NCBI RefSeq assembly: GCF_900198195.1
Contig: NZ_LT899436.1
Coordinates: 1,088,501-1,152,500 of the forward strand
DNA: 64,000 nucleotides
DNA from: Tenacibaculum jejuense
Lineage (GTDB): Bacteria; Bacteroidota; Bacteroidia; Flavobacteriales; Flavobacteriaceae
Direction of reading: 5' to 3'
The notes under the pieces were generated by a model. It was not told where the DNA came from. It saw nothing but the letters and a program-made list of their open reading frames with translations, and searched no databases. Every line of letters begins with the position of its first letter. Positions within the stretch are counted from its first letter, which is position 1. The position numbers were made by a program, and so were the translations under genes. This document shows positions 26,377-33,861 of the stretch, piece after piece.

Positions 26377-28071
26377 TTAAACTAAGTTTACAAATAAACC
26401 TTCTTCAGTTTTTTCAACTTTTGCTAGATTATTTTTTGTTAAACTTTTAATAGTTTTATCCCATTTTTTATTGCTTAATCCAGATTGAGCTTTTAAATCA
26501 TTTAACGCTATTTTATCCGCTTTTTCTAATAACGCTAATACTGCTTTTTCATCATCATTTAAAGCTACTGTTGGAGCTTTCTTCTCAGGTTTCATTTGTG
26601 GGAAGAATAAAACTTCTTGAATAGATGGATTGTTAGTTAAATACATAATTAAACGATCCATTCCAATTCCAAGTCCTGAAGTAGGAGGCATACCATATTC
26701 TAAAGCACGAATAAAATCTTGATCAATAAACATAGCTTCGTCATCACCTTTTTCAGAAAGCTTTAATTGCTCTTCAAAACGTTCACGTTGATCGATAGGG
26801 TCATTTAACTCAGAATATGCATTTGCGATTTCTTTACCACAAACCATTAATTCGAAACGCTCAGTTAATTCAGGGTTATCTCTATGCTCTTTACATAAAG
26901 GAGACATTTCTTTAGGATAATCTGTAATGAAAGTAGGTTGAATGTAATTTCCTTCACATTTTTCACCAAAAATTTCATCAATTAATTTTCCTTTACCCAT
27001 GGTTTTATCAACCTCAATTCCCATTCCTTTAGCAGCTTCAAATAATTCTTCTTCAGACTTACCATTAATATCGAAACCAGTAAAATGTTTGATAGAATCT
27101 GCCATAGTAACACGTGCATAAGGAGCTTTAAAATCTACATCATGTTCTCCAAAAGTAGCTTTCGTAGTTCCGTTTACTGCAATAGCACAATGCTCTAATA
27201 ATTTTTCAGTAAACTCCATCATCCAGTTGTAGTCTTTGTAGGCTACATAAATTTCCATTGCTGTAAATTCAGGATTGTGAGTTCTATCCATTCCTTCGTT
27301 ACGGAAGTTTTTAGAGAATTCATAAACACCGTCGAAACCACCAACAATCAATCGTTTCAAATATAACTCGTTAGCAATTCTCATGTATAATGGAATGTCT
27401 AAAGAGTTATGATGTGTAATAAATGGTCTTGCAGCTGCACCACCAGGAATTGGTTGTAAAATTGGAGTTTCTACTTCAAAATAACCAGCATCGTTAAAAA
27501 ACTGACGCATAGCATTAAAAAGTTTAGTTCTCTTTACAAATACTTCTTTTACATGTGGATTAACAGCTAAATCTGCATAACGTTGACGATAACGCATTTC
27601 TGGATCTGTAAATCCGTCGTAAGTATTTCCTTCTGCATCAACTTTAGGTAATGGTAAAGGTTTTAAAGCTTTACTTAATAATTTAAAATCTTTAACCATT
27701 ACAGTAGTTTCACCTACTTGAGTTTTAAATAACTCTCCTTCAATTCCTACAAAGTCACCAATATCTAGTAACTTTTTATAAACTTCATTATATAAAGTTT
27801 TGTCTTCTCCAGTACAAATTTCGTCACGGTTAAAATATACTTGAATTCTTCCGTTACTATCTTGCAATTCAGCAAAAGAAGCCTTTCCTTGAATACGACG
27901 AGACATTAAACGTCCAGCGATAACCACCTTTTTACCTTCTTCAAATTTCTCTTTAATTTCCTTAGAATTAGAATCTAATGGGAATAAATCGGCTGGATAT
28001 GGATTAATACCTAGCTCTCGTAATTTAGCTAGCTTCTCTCTACGTACAATTTCTTGTTCTGATAATTGCAT
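26377..28071 (-). CDS. lysS: Lysyl-tRNA synthetase, class II
   Basis: About 564 residues from the Met at 28071 (MQLSEQEIVRREKL); a further in-frame Met at 28116 would add 15 residues and would overlap the promoter, so it is rejected. Residues ~50-150 form the OB-fold anticodon-binding domain (VVIAGRLMSRRIQGKASF). The class II catalytic core follows, with motif 2 (FRNEGMDRTHNPEFT) and motif 3 (GLGIGMDRLIMYLTN). A C-terminal extension of ~60 residues, after FFPQMKPEKK, resembles a winged helix and is typical of Bacteroidota. It charges tRNA-Lys. A perfect TTG-N20-TATCTTTG promoter lies just upstream. Confidence 0.96.
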   Translation of the reverse strand: MQLSEQEIVRREKLAKLRELGINPYPADLFPLDSNSKEIKEKFEEGKKVVIAGRLMSRRIQGKASFAELQDSNGRIQVYFNRDEICTGEDKTLYNEVYKKLLDIGDFVGIEGELFKTQVGETTVMVKDFKLLSKALKPLPLPKVDAEGNTYDGFTDPEMRYRQRYADLAVNPHVKEVFVKRTKLFNAMRQFFNDAGYFEVETPILQPIPGGAAARPFITHHNSLDIPLYMRIANELYLKRLIVGGFDGVYEFSKNFRNEGMDRTHNPEFTAMEIYVAYKDYNWMMEFTEKLLEHCAIAVNGTTKATFGEHDVDFKAPYARVTMADSIKHFTGFDINGKSEEELFEAAKGMGIEVDKTMGKGKLIDEIFGEKCEGNYIQPTFITDYPKEMSPLCKEHRDNPELTERFELMVCGKEIANAYSELNDPIDQRERFEEQLKLSEKGDDEAMFIDQDFIRALEYGMPPTSGLGIGMDRLIMYLTNNPSIQEVLFFPQMKPEKKAPTVALNDDEKAVLALLEKADKIALNDLKAQSGLSNKKWDKTIKSLTKNNLAKVEKTEEGLFVNLV

Positions 28072-28105
28072 TGATATTCGTTTTATGTAATTGAAATTAA
28101 AGGCG

Positions 28106-28136
28106 CAAAGATACAATCAATTGTAGTATTAAACAA
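28106..28136 (-). promoter_or_regulatory. lysS promoter
   Basis: On the minus strand TTG (28134-28136), 20 nt, then TATCTTTG (28106-28113), an exact -7 match. The start codon is 35 nt downstream. Confidence 0.75.
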
Positions 28137-28175
28137 TTTCCTTTTTTAGATAAAAAAAGTTTTTTTAAAATATTT

Positions 28176-28207
28176 TTTGGTGGGTAATTTAAAAGTATAT
28201 ATATTTG
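28176..28207 (+). promoter_or_regulatory. Promoter of the candidate small RNA
   Basis: TTTG (28176-28179), 20 nt, then TATATTTG (28200-28207), an exact match to the Bacteroidota consensus. It faces away from the lysS promoter, whose -33 element lies 40 bp to the left. Confidence 0.75.
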
Positions 28208-28211
28208 CAGG

Positions 28212-28313
28212 CTGTTTTGTTTTAAAAGCAGCGTTTAGTTGTGTTGTTCGGCAAGAAATTGCCAAGGTTTTGTTAACCAATGGAAAGCTTCCCTGAAACG
28301 GGTTGCTTTTTTT
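28212..28313 (+). ncRNA. Candidate structured small RNA, about 100 nt, family unassigned
   Basis: A strong plus-strand promoter points into a gap between two minus-strand genes, and a T7 run ends it at 28313. The predicted fold has a closing helix of two parts: AAAAGCA (28224-28230) with TGCTTTT (28304-28310), and CGTTT (28232-28236) with AAACG (28296-28300). Inside are hairpins GGCAA-GAAA-TTGCC (28250-28263, GNRA tetraloop), GGTT-TTGTT-AACC (28266-28278) and GGAA-AGC-TTCC (28282-28292). An alternative 5' hairpin starts GCTGTTTT. No start codon leads to a credible frame. Length and promoter suit a housekeeping RNA, but the SRP RNA signature (GGAAGGAAGCAGC) is absent and 6S RNA is normally longer. 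Confidence 0.65.
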
Positions 28314-28320
28314 ATTTGTA

Positions 28321-28830
28321 CTAAAATGTAAAAATTGCAGCTCTATATTCCCATAATTTCACAAAAAACAAGACAAAGAAAATTGATGCAGCTATAAATT
28401 TAATTCCTGTTGAAGCTAAGAAGCCTAAAAATGCACCGAATGATGCTTTTAAAGCTTTATTAGTATCTTTTCCATCAAAAACTACTTCGCCTAAAAACGC
28501 ACCACTAAAAGCTCCGATTAAAATTCCAAATGGAATAGGAGATAGTAAACCTACAATTAATCCTATAGTTGTTCCATAAGCCCCATATTTAGACCCACCA
28601 AATTTTTTGGTGCCTAATGCAGGTATAAAATAATCTAAAATAAAGATAGCTAATGCCACAAATAATGTGATACCAAGGAATGTCCAATTCTGAGGAATCG
28701 CTCTAGTTAAATGTAAAAGTAATAATCCGACCCAACCAGTTACAGGACCAGGTAGTACGGGTAAAAAGGAACCAATTATTCCTAAACAAATAAAAATCAA
28801 TCCTAAAAGAGTTAATAAAATATCCATCAA
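28321..28830 (-). CDS. DUF456 family membrane protein
   Basis: A 169-residue protein with five to six transmembrane segments and many glycines. Features match DUF456: an N-terminal IGSFLPVLPGPVTGWVGLLL, a central DYFIPALGTKKFGGSKYGAYG, and a glycine-rich GIIVG/GAFSGAFLGE region followed by a final hydrophobic hairpin. The biochemical role of the family is unknown. Translation may start at either of two adjacent Met codons. It converges on the small RNA, whose T-tract ends 8 nt from its stop codon. Confidence 0.88.
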   Translation of the reverse strand: MMDILLTLLGLIFICLGIIGSFLPVLPGPVTGWVGLLLLHLTRAIPQNWTFLGITLFVALAIFILDYFIPALGTKKFGGSKYGAYGTTIGLIVGLLSPIPFGILIGAFSGAFLGEVVFDGKDTNKALKASFGAFLGFLASTGIKFIAASIFFVLFFVKLWEYRAAIFTF

Positions 28831-28864
28831 TACATATGACGATAGTATCGATGAAATGTTACTT

Positions 28865-28908
28865 TATAACTAAAAAATTAGTTTAAACTAATTTTTTAGT
28901 TATATTTG
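28865..28908 (+). promoter_or_regulatory. 40-bp perfect palindrome overlapping a -7 element, probable BlaI operator
   Basis: Positions 28865-28904 form an uninterrupted palindrome centred at 28884/28885. It contains two dyads, AACTAA-AAAA-TTAGTT and AACTAA-TTTT-TTAGTT, separated by TA, so four half-sites. The right end overlaps TATATTTG (28901-28908), an exact -7 element. A repressor bound here would cover the -33 to -7 region. The BlaI/MecI-type repressor gene is second in the operon, so autoregulation is the natural reading (inference). Confidence 0.65.
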
Positions 28909-28943
28909 TAGAGGTTAAATAAAAAGTTGATATGAAGTGAATT

Positions 28944-29408
28944 GTGTTTTTATTGAGTGTAATAGCTCTTTTTATTGCTTGTGAAAACAGTTTAAATAGA
29001 GTAGTAGGAGTACATGATAAAATAAATTTTGAAAAATTTAAAAATCAAGAATTAGATAAATCCTATAAAAATTTATTGAATCCTAATAATACAACTGAAG
29101 AAGAATATAAAGCTATAATAAATTCATGGAAAGAGTATCACACAAAAGTGAGTTCAATTTTACAAGAGAATAATTTTTCGTGGGGAGTAAAAGATCCATC
29201 GGTTACTATATTCAATAAAATTTATTTTAATAAAGAAGGTAAAGTAAATCATATTTTAGTTAACGTAAAGAATGAAAAAGTAAGTAATGAAGTAAAATCG
29301 GCTTATGTTACATTACTGAAAAATCACATTAATGAGTTATCAATTAACTTAAAAAGAGGAAATCAATTTGCACAGTGTGGCAAAATAAAATATAAGAATT
29401 ATGAGTAA
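28944..29408 (+). CDS. Short lipoprotein of unknown function, signal peptide interrupted by a nonsense codon
   Basis: The frame from a GTG at 28944 gives 154 residues. Its natural start looks like ATG at 28932, giving M-K-stop-I-V and then FLLSVIALFIACENS; the third codon is TGA (28938-28940), one base from TGG (Trp). With the GTG start the lipoprotein signal lacks its basic N-terminus. The mature part is hydrophilic and unrecognised, with no conserved motif seen. It overlaps blaI by 8 bp and is the first gene after the palindrome. It may be a fresh null allele, a weakly expressed protein from GTG, or a sequencing error. Confidence 0.6.
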   Translation: MFLLSVIALFIACENSLNRVVGVHDKINFEKFKNQELDKSYKNLLNPNNTTEEEYKAIINSWKEYHTKVSSILQENNFSWGVKDPSVTIFNKIYFNKEGKVNHILVNVKNEKVSNEVKSAYVTLLKNHINELSINLKRGNQFAQCGKIKYKNYE

Positions 29409-29769
29409 ACAATTAACAAAAGCAGAAGAACAAATAATGCAAGTTTTGTGGGAGTTAGAAGTTGCTTCTGTTAAAGAAGTTATAGAACAGTTACCAGAGC
29501 CAAAACCAGCTTATAATACTGTTTCTACAATTATAAGAATTTTAGAGACAAAAGAATTTGTAGATCATAAAGCTAAAGGAAGAGGTTACGTTTATTATCC
29601 GCTTGTAAAAAAAGAAGACTACAGTAACCAGAGTATACACAAGTTAATGAATGGATATTTTGGAGGGTCATTTAAGAGTCTAGTTTCATTTTTTATGAAA
29701 GAAAATAAAATGGATCTTAAAGAATTAGAGAGTATTTTAAAAGAGGTAGATAAGAATAAAAAGGAATAA
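29401..29769 (+). CDS. BlaI/MecI/CopY-family transcriptional repressor
   Basis: A 122-residue winged-helix repressor. The N-terminus LTKAEEQIMQVLWELE and the recognition region KPAYNTVSTIIRILETKEFVD are typical of BlaI/MecI. The C-terminal dimerisation segment begins near YSNQSIHKLMNGYFGGS and contains ELESILKEV. In the classic system the membrane protease BlaR1 inactivates the repressor upon beta-lactam sensing. Here two BlaR1-like M56 proteins follow directly (2 bp and 24 bp gaps), and a palindrome precedes the operon, so it probably represses its own operon. The inducing signal is unknown. Confidence 0.92.
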   Translation: MSKQLTKAEEQIMQVLWELEVASVKEVIEQLPEPKPAYNTVSTIIRILETKEFVDHKAKGRGYVYYPLVKKEDYSNQSIHKLMNGYFGGSFKSLVSFFMKENKMDLKELESILKEVDKNKKE

Positions 29770-29771
29770 CG

Positions 29772-31400
29772 ATGAGTACTTACATTTTACAAGTTATAAT
29801 GTTTCAAACATTGTTCTTAATTGTTTACGATTTCGTACTAAGTAAAGAAACTTTCTTTTCTAAAAATAGATGGTATTTAATAGGTTCTGCACTATTATCT
29901 TTTGTATTACCAATAATTAAGATACCGACTTTTCAACAAACTGTAGAAAAGGAGTATTCAGATTTCTTACCAGAGCTCACATTATCACCAGAGATAATTA
30001 TTGAACAACAAGAAACTTCAATTATTACAGAATCTTTAAATTATACAAGTATTATTTTCTATTCAGGAATTTTTGTGTTTACTCTTCTTTTTCTATTAAA
30101 GTTAAGTAAAATTGCAAGCTTACTAATTCGAAATTCTAAACATAAAAAAAAGCAATTTACACTTGTGTTATTACCAAGTTCTACAAAAGCTTTTTCTTTT
30201 TTCAATTTTATTTTTTTAGGAGATCAAATTACTACAGAAAACAAAGAGAATATCATAGCTCATGAGTTGGTACATATTAAGCAAAAACATTCTATAGACT
30301 TGTTGTTTTTTGAACTGTTAAAGATAGTCATGTGGTTTAATCCTTTGGTTTGGTTATATCAAAAAAGAATAACATTAGTTCATGAGTTTATATCCGATGA
30401 TATTGTAAGTAAAACAAAAGAGAGATCAAGTTATATCAATAGTTTACTGTCAGATGTTTTTCAGGTAGAAAACATTGTGTTTGTAAATCAGTTTGCGAAA
30501 CATTCATTAATAAAAAAGAGAATCCATATGATCACAAAGAAAGAGTCAAGAAAAATAAAACAACTTAAATATTTACTAATAATACCTACATTATTTAGTA
30601 TGCTATTTTACACCGTATGTGTAAGAGCTCAAGAGAATTTATCTGTTTTAGAAGATTTATTGAAAGAAGAATTACTCCTGAATAATGAAATAACAGGAAA
30701 AGAAGATGAGAGATTAGTAGAAAAGGAGAAATTTGAGGAAAGAAATAAAACCAAAGATCAAACCTCACCTCAAAAGCAGAATACTCCTAAATTAATTTCT
30801 AAGAAAAAAAATAATAAGCGTAGCAATATTAAAAAGGAAACTAAAGAAATTAAAGAGAATATTATAAAAAAAGATACCCTAGTTATTGAAGAAAAACCCG
30901 TAGTTGAAGTTGTAGCAACGCAAAAACAAGAAGTTACAACTGAAGAATTATTAGCAGAAAATAAAACACAAATAACTGCAGATAGATCAGAAAAAACTGA
31001 GGTAGTTACGAATGCAGCAAAAGAAGAAGTAATTCAAGAGGATGTTAAAGAACTATTCCCGTTGTCTCAAGTAGATAAATTTCCTTCATTCATAGGTAAA
31101 GGATTTGGCAAAGAAGCTTTTGATAATCACATCACATACCTTATGAGGTATAAAATGGATTGGAGTCCTTTTGGAAATATGTATAAAAAAGAAGATGAAC
31201 AAACCTATGCATATTTTCATATTAATAAAGAAGGGAAAATAGAAAATATTAGAATAAGAACTAAAGATCCAAGAATAAGAAAAGGACTGATAAAATTTAT
31301 AAAAAGCTGGCCTCCAATAAATCCGGCAGAATATAGAGGGAAACCAGTAAAAGTATCTTATGTTTTACCGGTAAAGTTTAAAAAAAATCAAAGAGATTAA
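29772..31400 (+). CDS. BlaR1-like M56 membrane metallopeptidase with TonB_C end (first copy)
   Basis: A 542-residue protein. The N-terminal membrane domain has helices at ~5-22, 35-50 and 92-112, then the zinc protease motif HELVH (H164, E165, H168) in IIAHELVHIKQKH and a late helix at ~268-285. Conserved M56 blocks KETFFSKNRWYL and STKAFSFFNFIFLG are present. After the last helix comes a long charged, Lys/Glu/Thr-rich periplasmic linker (~290-430), then a TonB_C-like domain (about 432-540, DKFPSFIGKGFGKEAF ... YVLPVKFKK). No penicillin-binding sensor domain is present. It probably cleaves BlaI on sensing an envelope signal (inference). Confidence 0.9.
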   Translation: MSTYILQVIMFQTLFLIVYDFVLSKETFFSKNRWYLIGSALLSFVLPIIKIPTFQQTVEKEYSDFLPELTLSPEIIIEQQETSIITESLNYTSIIFYSGIFVFTLLFLLKLSKIASLLIRNSKHKKKQFTLVLLPSSTKAFSFFNFIFLGDQITTENKENIIAHELVHIKQKHSIDLLFFELLKIVMWFNPLVWLYQKRITLVHEFISDDIVSKTKERSSYINSLLSDVFQVENIVFVNQFAKHSLIKKRIHMITKKESRKIKQLKYLLIIPTLFSMLFYTVCVRAQENLSVLEDLLKEELLLNNEITGKEDERLVEKEKFEERNKTKDQTSPQKQNTPKLISKKKNNKRSNIKKETKEIKENIIKKDTLVIEEKPVVEVVATQKQEVTTEELLAENKTQITADRSEKTEVVTNAAKEEVIQEDVKELFPLSQVDKFPSFIGKGFGKEAFDNHITYLMRYKMDWSPFGNMYKKEDEQTYAYFHINKEGKIENIRIRTKDPRIRKGLIKFIKSWPPINPAEYRGKPVKVSYVLPVKFKKNQRD

Positions 31401-31424
31401 TTTATTTCTAAAAGACCAATAATC

Positions 31425-32933
31425 ATGCTTACATACATCATTCAAGTAATTTTATTCCAAGTTTTATTTTTGGTTATTTACGATTTCGCTCTTAGTAAAG
31501 AAACTTTTTTTTCTAAAAATAGATGGTATTTAATAGGCACGATACTCTTATCTTTTTTATTACCGTTAATTAAAATTACAACTGTAAAAGAAACGATAAC
31601 AGAAGAGTATTTAGTTTTATTACCAGAAATAATTTTATCACCAGAGAAGGTAATAGAGAAGCAGCAATGGTACCAGTCAATCAATTATTTAGATTTTATT
31701 TTTTTGGGAGGGTTACTGGTGTTCTTAATTGTTTTTTTAATCAAAATAACGCAACTTTTCAACTTAGTTTATAAGAATAATGTAGTTAAAAAAGAAGGTT
31801 ACAGTTTGGTTTTGATACCAAATACCACAAAAGCTTTTTCATTTTTCAATTTTATATTCTTAGGAGAAAAAATTTCTGATGAAAAAACAGAAAAAATAAT
31901 AGCACATGAGTTGGTGCATATCAATCAAAAGCACTCTTTAGATTTACTCTTTTTCGAAATTTTAAAAATCGTAATGTGGTTTAATCCTATGGTAAGAATC
32001 TATCAAAAAAGAATCACATTAGTTCATGAGTTTCTGTCAGATGAAATTGTAAGTAAAACTGCAAATCAAGGCAACTATATCAATAATCTATTATCTGAAG
32101 TTTTTCAGGTACAAGAGATGTCGTTTGTCAATCAATTTTATAAAAATTCATTAATAAAAAAGAGAATAGCTATGATGACGAAAAGTAGATCAAAACAAAG
32201 TAAGCAATTAAAGTATTTAGTTTTAATACCTGTTTTAATAAGTATGTTGTTTTATACTGCTTGTTCAGAAAAAGAAAGTATATCTATTTCACCAGTTTTA
32301 GAAACTCAGAAAATATTCACAAGCTTAGATAAAAAACCTGTAGAAACAGATCGACAAAGTTATATGGATTTTTACATGGGCGACAAATTACCTAACACGA
32401 AAGAATATTCATTAGAAGAATTGACTGAGGAAGAAAAAGAAGAGTTTTTAGCAATGACAGAAAAGTTTAAAGATAATAGCACTGTACAACTAAAAATTTT
32501 TGAAGGATTGAATAATAGAAAAGTAGTCGCATTCTCACTTTTTATAAATAAATCTGAATTAGGAAAATATGAAAGAAAACAAGGAGATATGGTTCCAATG
32601 ATTGAATTAGATGTTTTTCCAACTTTTCCAGGTTGTTCAGATGGAGATAAAGATTGTTTTTCCAAAAGTATGACTGATTATGTAAAAGAAAATTTTGATG
32701 TTTCGCTAGCAGATAATTTGAATTTAAGAAAAGGAAAACAAAGAATTTTTGTAAAATTTAAAATTACTAAGACAGGAAATATTGAAGATATTGAAGTAAG
32801 GGCACCACATCCAGATTTAAAATCACATGCAGAGCAATTAGCAAAAAATCTTCCACAAATGAAACCTGGAGAAAAAGATAATAAAGTTGTAAATGTAGGT
32901 TACGTTTTACCAATTACATTCAATGTACAATAA
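31425..32933 (+). CDS. BlaR1-like M56 membrane metallopeptidase with TonB_C end (second copy)
   Basis: A 502-residue tandem paralogue of the preceding gene, sharing KETFFSKNRWYLIG, TTKAFSFFNFIFLGE and the zinc motif IIAHELVHINQKH (H161, E162, H165). After the last helix (~265-282, SMLFYTACSEKES) the linker is shorter than in copy one. The C-terminal TonB_C-like domain starts FPTFPGCSDGDKDCFSKS, with the Cys pair also seen in the 25110-26189 protein, and ends VGYVLPITFNV. The first copy has no such Cys pair. Two different sensors may thus feed one repressor. Confidence 0.9.
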   Translation: MLTYIIQVILFQVLFLVIYDFALSKETFFSKNRWYLIGTILLSFLLPLIKITTVKETITEEYLVLLPEIILSPEKVIEKQQWYQSINYLDFIFLGGLLVFLIVFLIKITQLFNLVYKNNVVKKEGYSLVLIPNTTKAFSFFNFIFLGEKISDEKTEKIIAHELVHINQKHSLDLLFFEILKIVMWFNPMVRIYQKRITLVHEFLSDEIVSKTANQGNYINNLLSEVFQVQEMSFVNQFYKNSLIKKRIAMMTKSRSKQSKQLKYLVLIPVLISMLFYTACSEKESISISPVLETQKIFTSLDKKPVETDRQSYMDFYMGDKLPNTKEYSLEELTEEEKEEFLAMTEKFKDNSTVQLKIFEGLNNRKVVAFSLFINKSELGKYERKQGDMVPMIELDVFPTFPGCSDGDKDCFSKSMTDYVKENFDVSLADNLNLRKGKQRIFVKFKITKTGNIEDIEVRAPHPDLKSHAEQLAKNLPQMKPGEKDNKVVNVGYVLPITFNVQ

Positions 32934-32934
32934 A

Positions 32935-33828
32935 ATGAAGTTGTTTAAAACGTTACTGTTTTGTTTTTATAGTTGTTATCTGTTTTCTCAACAAGTTCCC
33001 GATAGTTTGTATGTACCAAATATTGTTAAAGAAAAGAGAAATGTTATTATATATGTAGATGAAGCACATAATAATTTTCATACAATAAATAATCGTTTTT
33101 ATCCTTTTGCTAATGTTTTAAGAAAATCAGGATATAAAGTAGAATCCTTTACAGAGAAGTTTTCTAAAAAGTCATTAGCAAATATTAAATTGTTAGTTAT
33201 TTCAAATGCATTGCATGAAAACGCTAGAGGACCGTTTGTAATTCCAACACCTAGTGCTTTTAGCAAAGAAGAAATAAATACAATTAAAGATTGGGTTAAA
33301 AAAGGAGGAGCTTTGTTTCTAATTGCAGATCATATGCCTTTTGCTGGGGCAAGTGAAGAATTAGGTAAAACATTCGGATTTCATTTTTATGACAGTTTCT
33401 TATTGGATGAAGATATGAGAGGTATTTTCGATTTTAATAAAGAAAATAAGATGTTAGCAAATCACGATTTAACTAAAGGAACAGTAAGATTTAAAAAAGT
33501 AAATTCCATAAGAACTTTTACCGGTCAAGCATTTCAAATTCCAAACAAAGCAATTTCAATTTTAAAAACTACCGAAAAACAAACTGTTTTTTTACCAGAT
33601 ACCATGTGGCGATTCAATAAAAATACCAAACGTTTTCCGGCAAAAGAATTATCACAAGGGGCTATTATGAATGTAGGAAGAGGTAGAATTGCTGTTTTTG
33701 GAGAAGCAGCGATGTTTACAGCTCAGCTCGCTGGAAGAAATCGTTTTAAAGTAGGAATGAATGCATCAGAAGCTTCAGAAAATCATAAATTACTACTGAA
33801 TTTAATTAGTTGGTTAGGAAACGAATAA
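32935..33828 (+). CDS. Secreted DUF4350-type protein
   Basis: About 297 residues from the Met at 32935, 1 nt after the preceding stop; an in-frame Met at 32923 overlaps the M56 gene and is less likely. A signal peptide (~1-19, CYLFSQQ) is followed by a glutamine-amidotransferase-like Rossmann fold: IYVDEAHNNFHT, IKLLVISNALH, then EINTIKDWVKKGGALFLIADH, and near the end GRGRIAVFGEAAMFTAQ. These match the DUF4350 pattern. No catalytic Cys is evident, so it may bind rather than hydrolyse ligand. Part of the BlaI/M56 operon by spacing. Confidence 0.72.
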   Translation: MKLFKTLLFCFYSCYLFSQQVPDSLYVPNIVKEKRNVIIYVDEAHNNFHTINNRFYPFANVLRKSGYKVESFTEKFSKKSLANIKLLVISNALHENARGPFVIPTPSAFSKEEINTIKDWVKKGGALFLIADHMPFAGASEELGKTFGFHFYDSFLLDEDMRGIFDFNKENKMLANHDLTKGTVRFKKVNSIRTFTGQAFQIPNKAISILKTTEKQTVFLPDTMWRFNKNTKRFPAKELSQGAIMNVGRGRIAVFGEAAMFTAQLAGRNRFKVGMNASEASENHKLLLNLISWLGNE

Positions 33829-33861
33829 AGTACTTTACATTTAGAAAAATATTAATAATAC

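Noticed and set aside
28212..28313. SRP (4.5S) RNA or 6S RNA as identity of the small RNA
   Set aside because: The invariant SRP loop (GGAAGGAAGCAGC or close variant) is not found on either strand, and the length is about half that of known 6S RNAs. I leave it unassigned.
29401..32933. Classical beta-lactam resistance operon (blaI-blaR1)
   Set aside because: Neither M56 protein has a penicillin-binding sensor domain and no beta-lactamase gene is in the operon. The serine hydrolase at 1873 is far away and of esterase/peptidase type.
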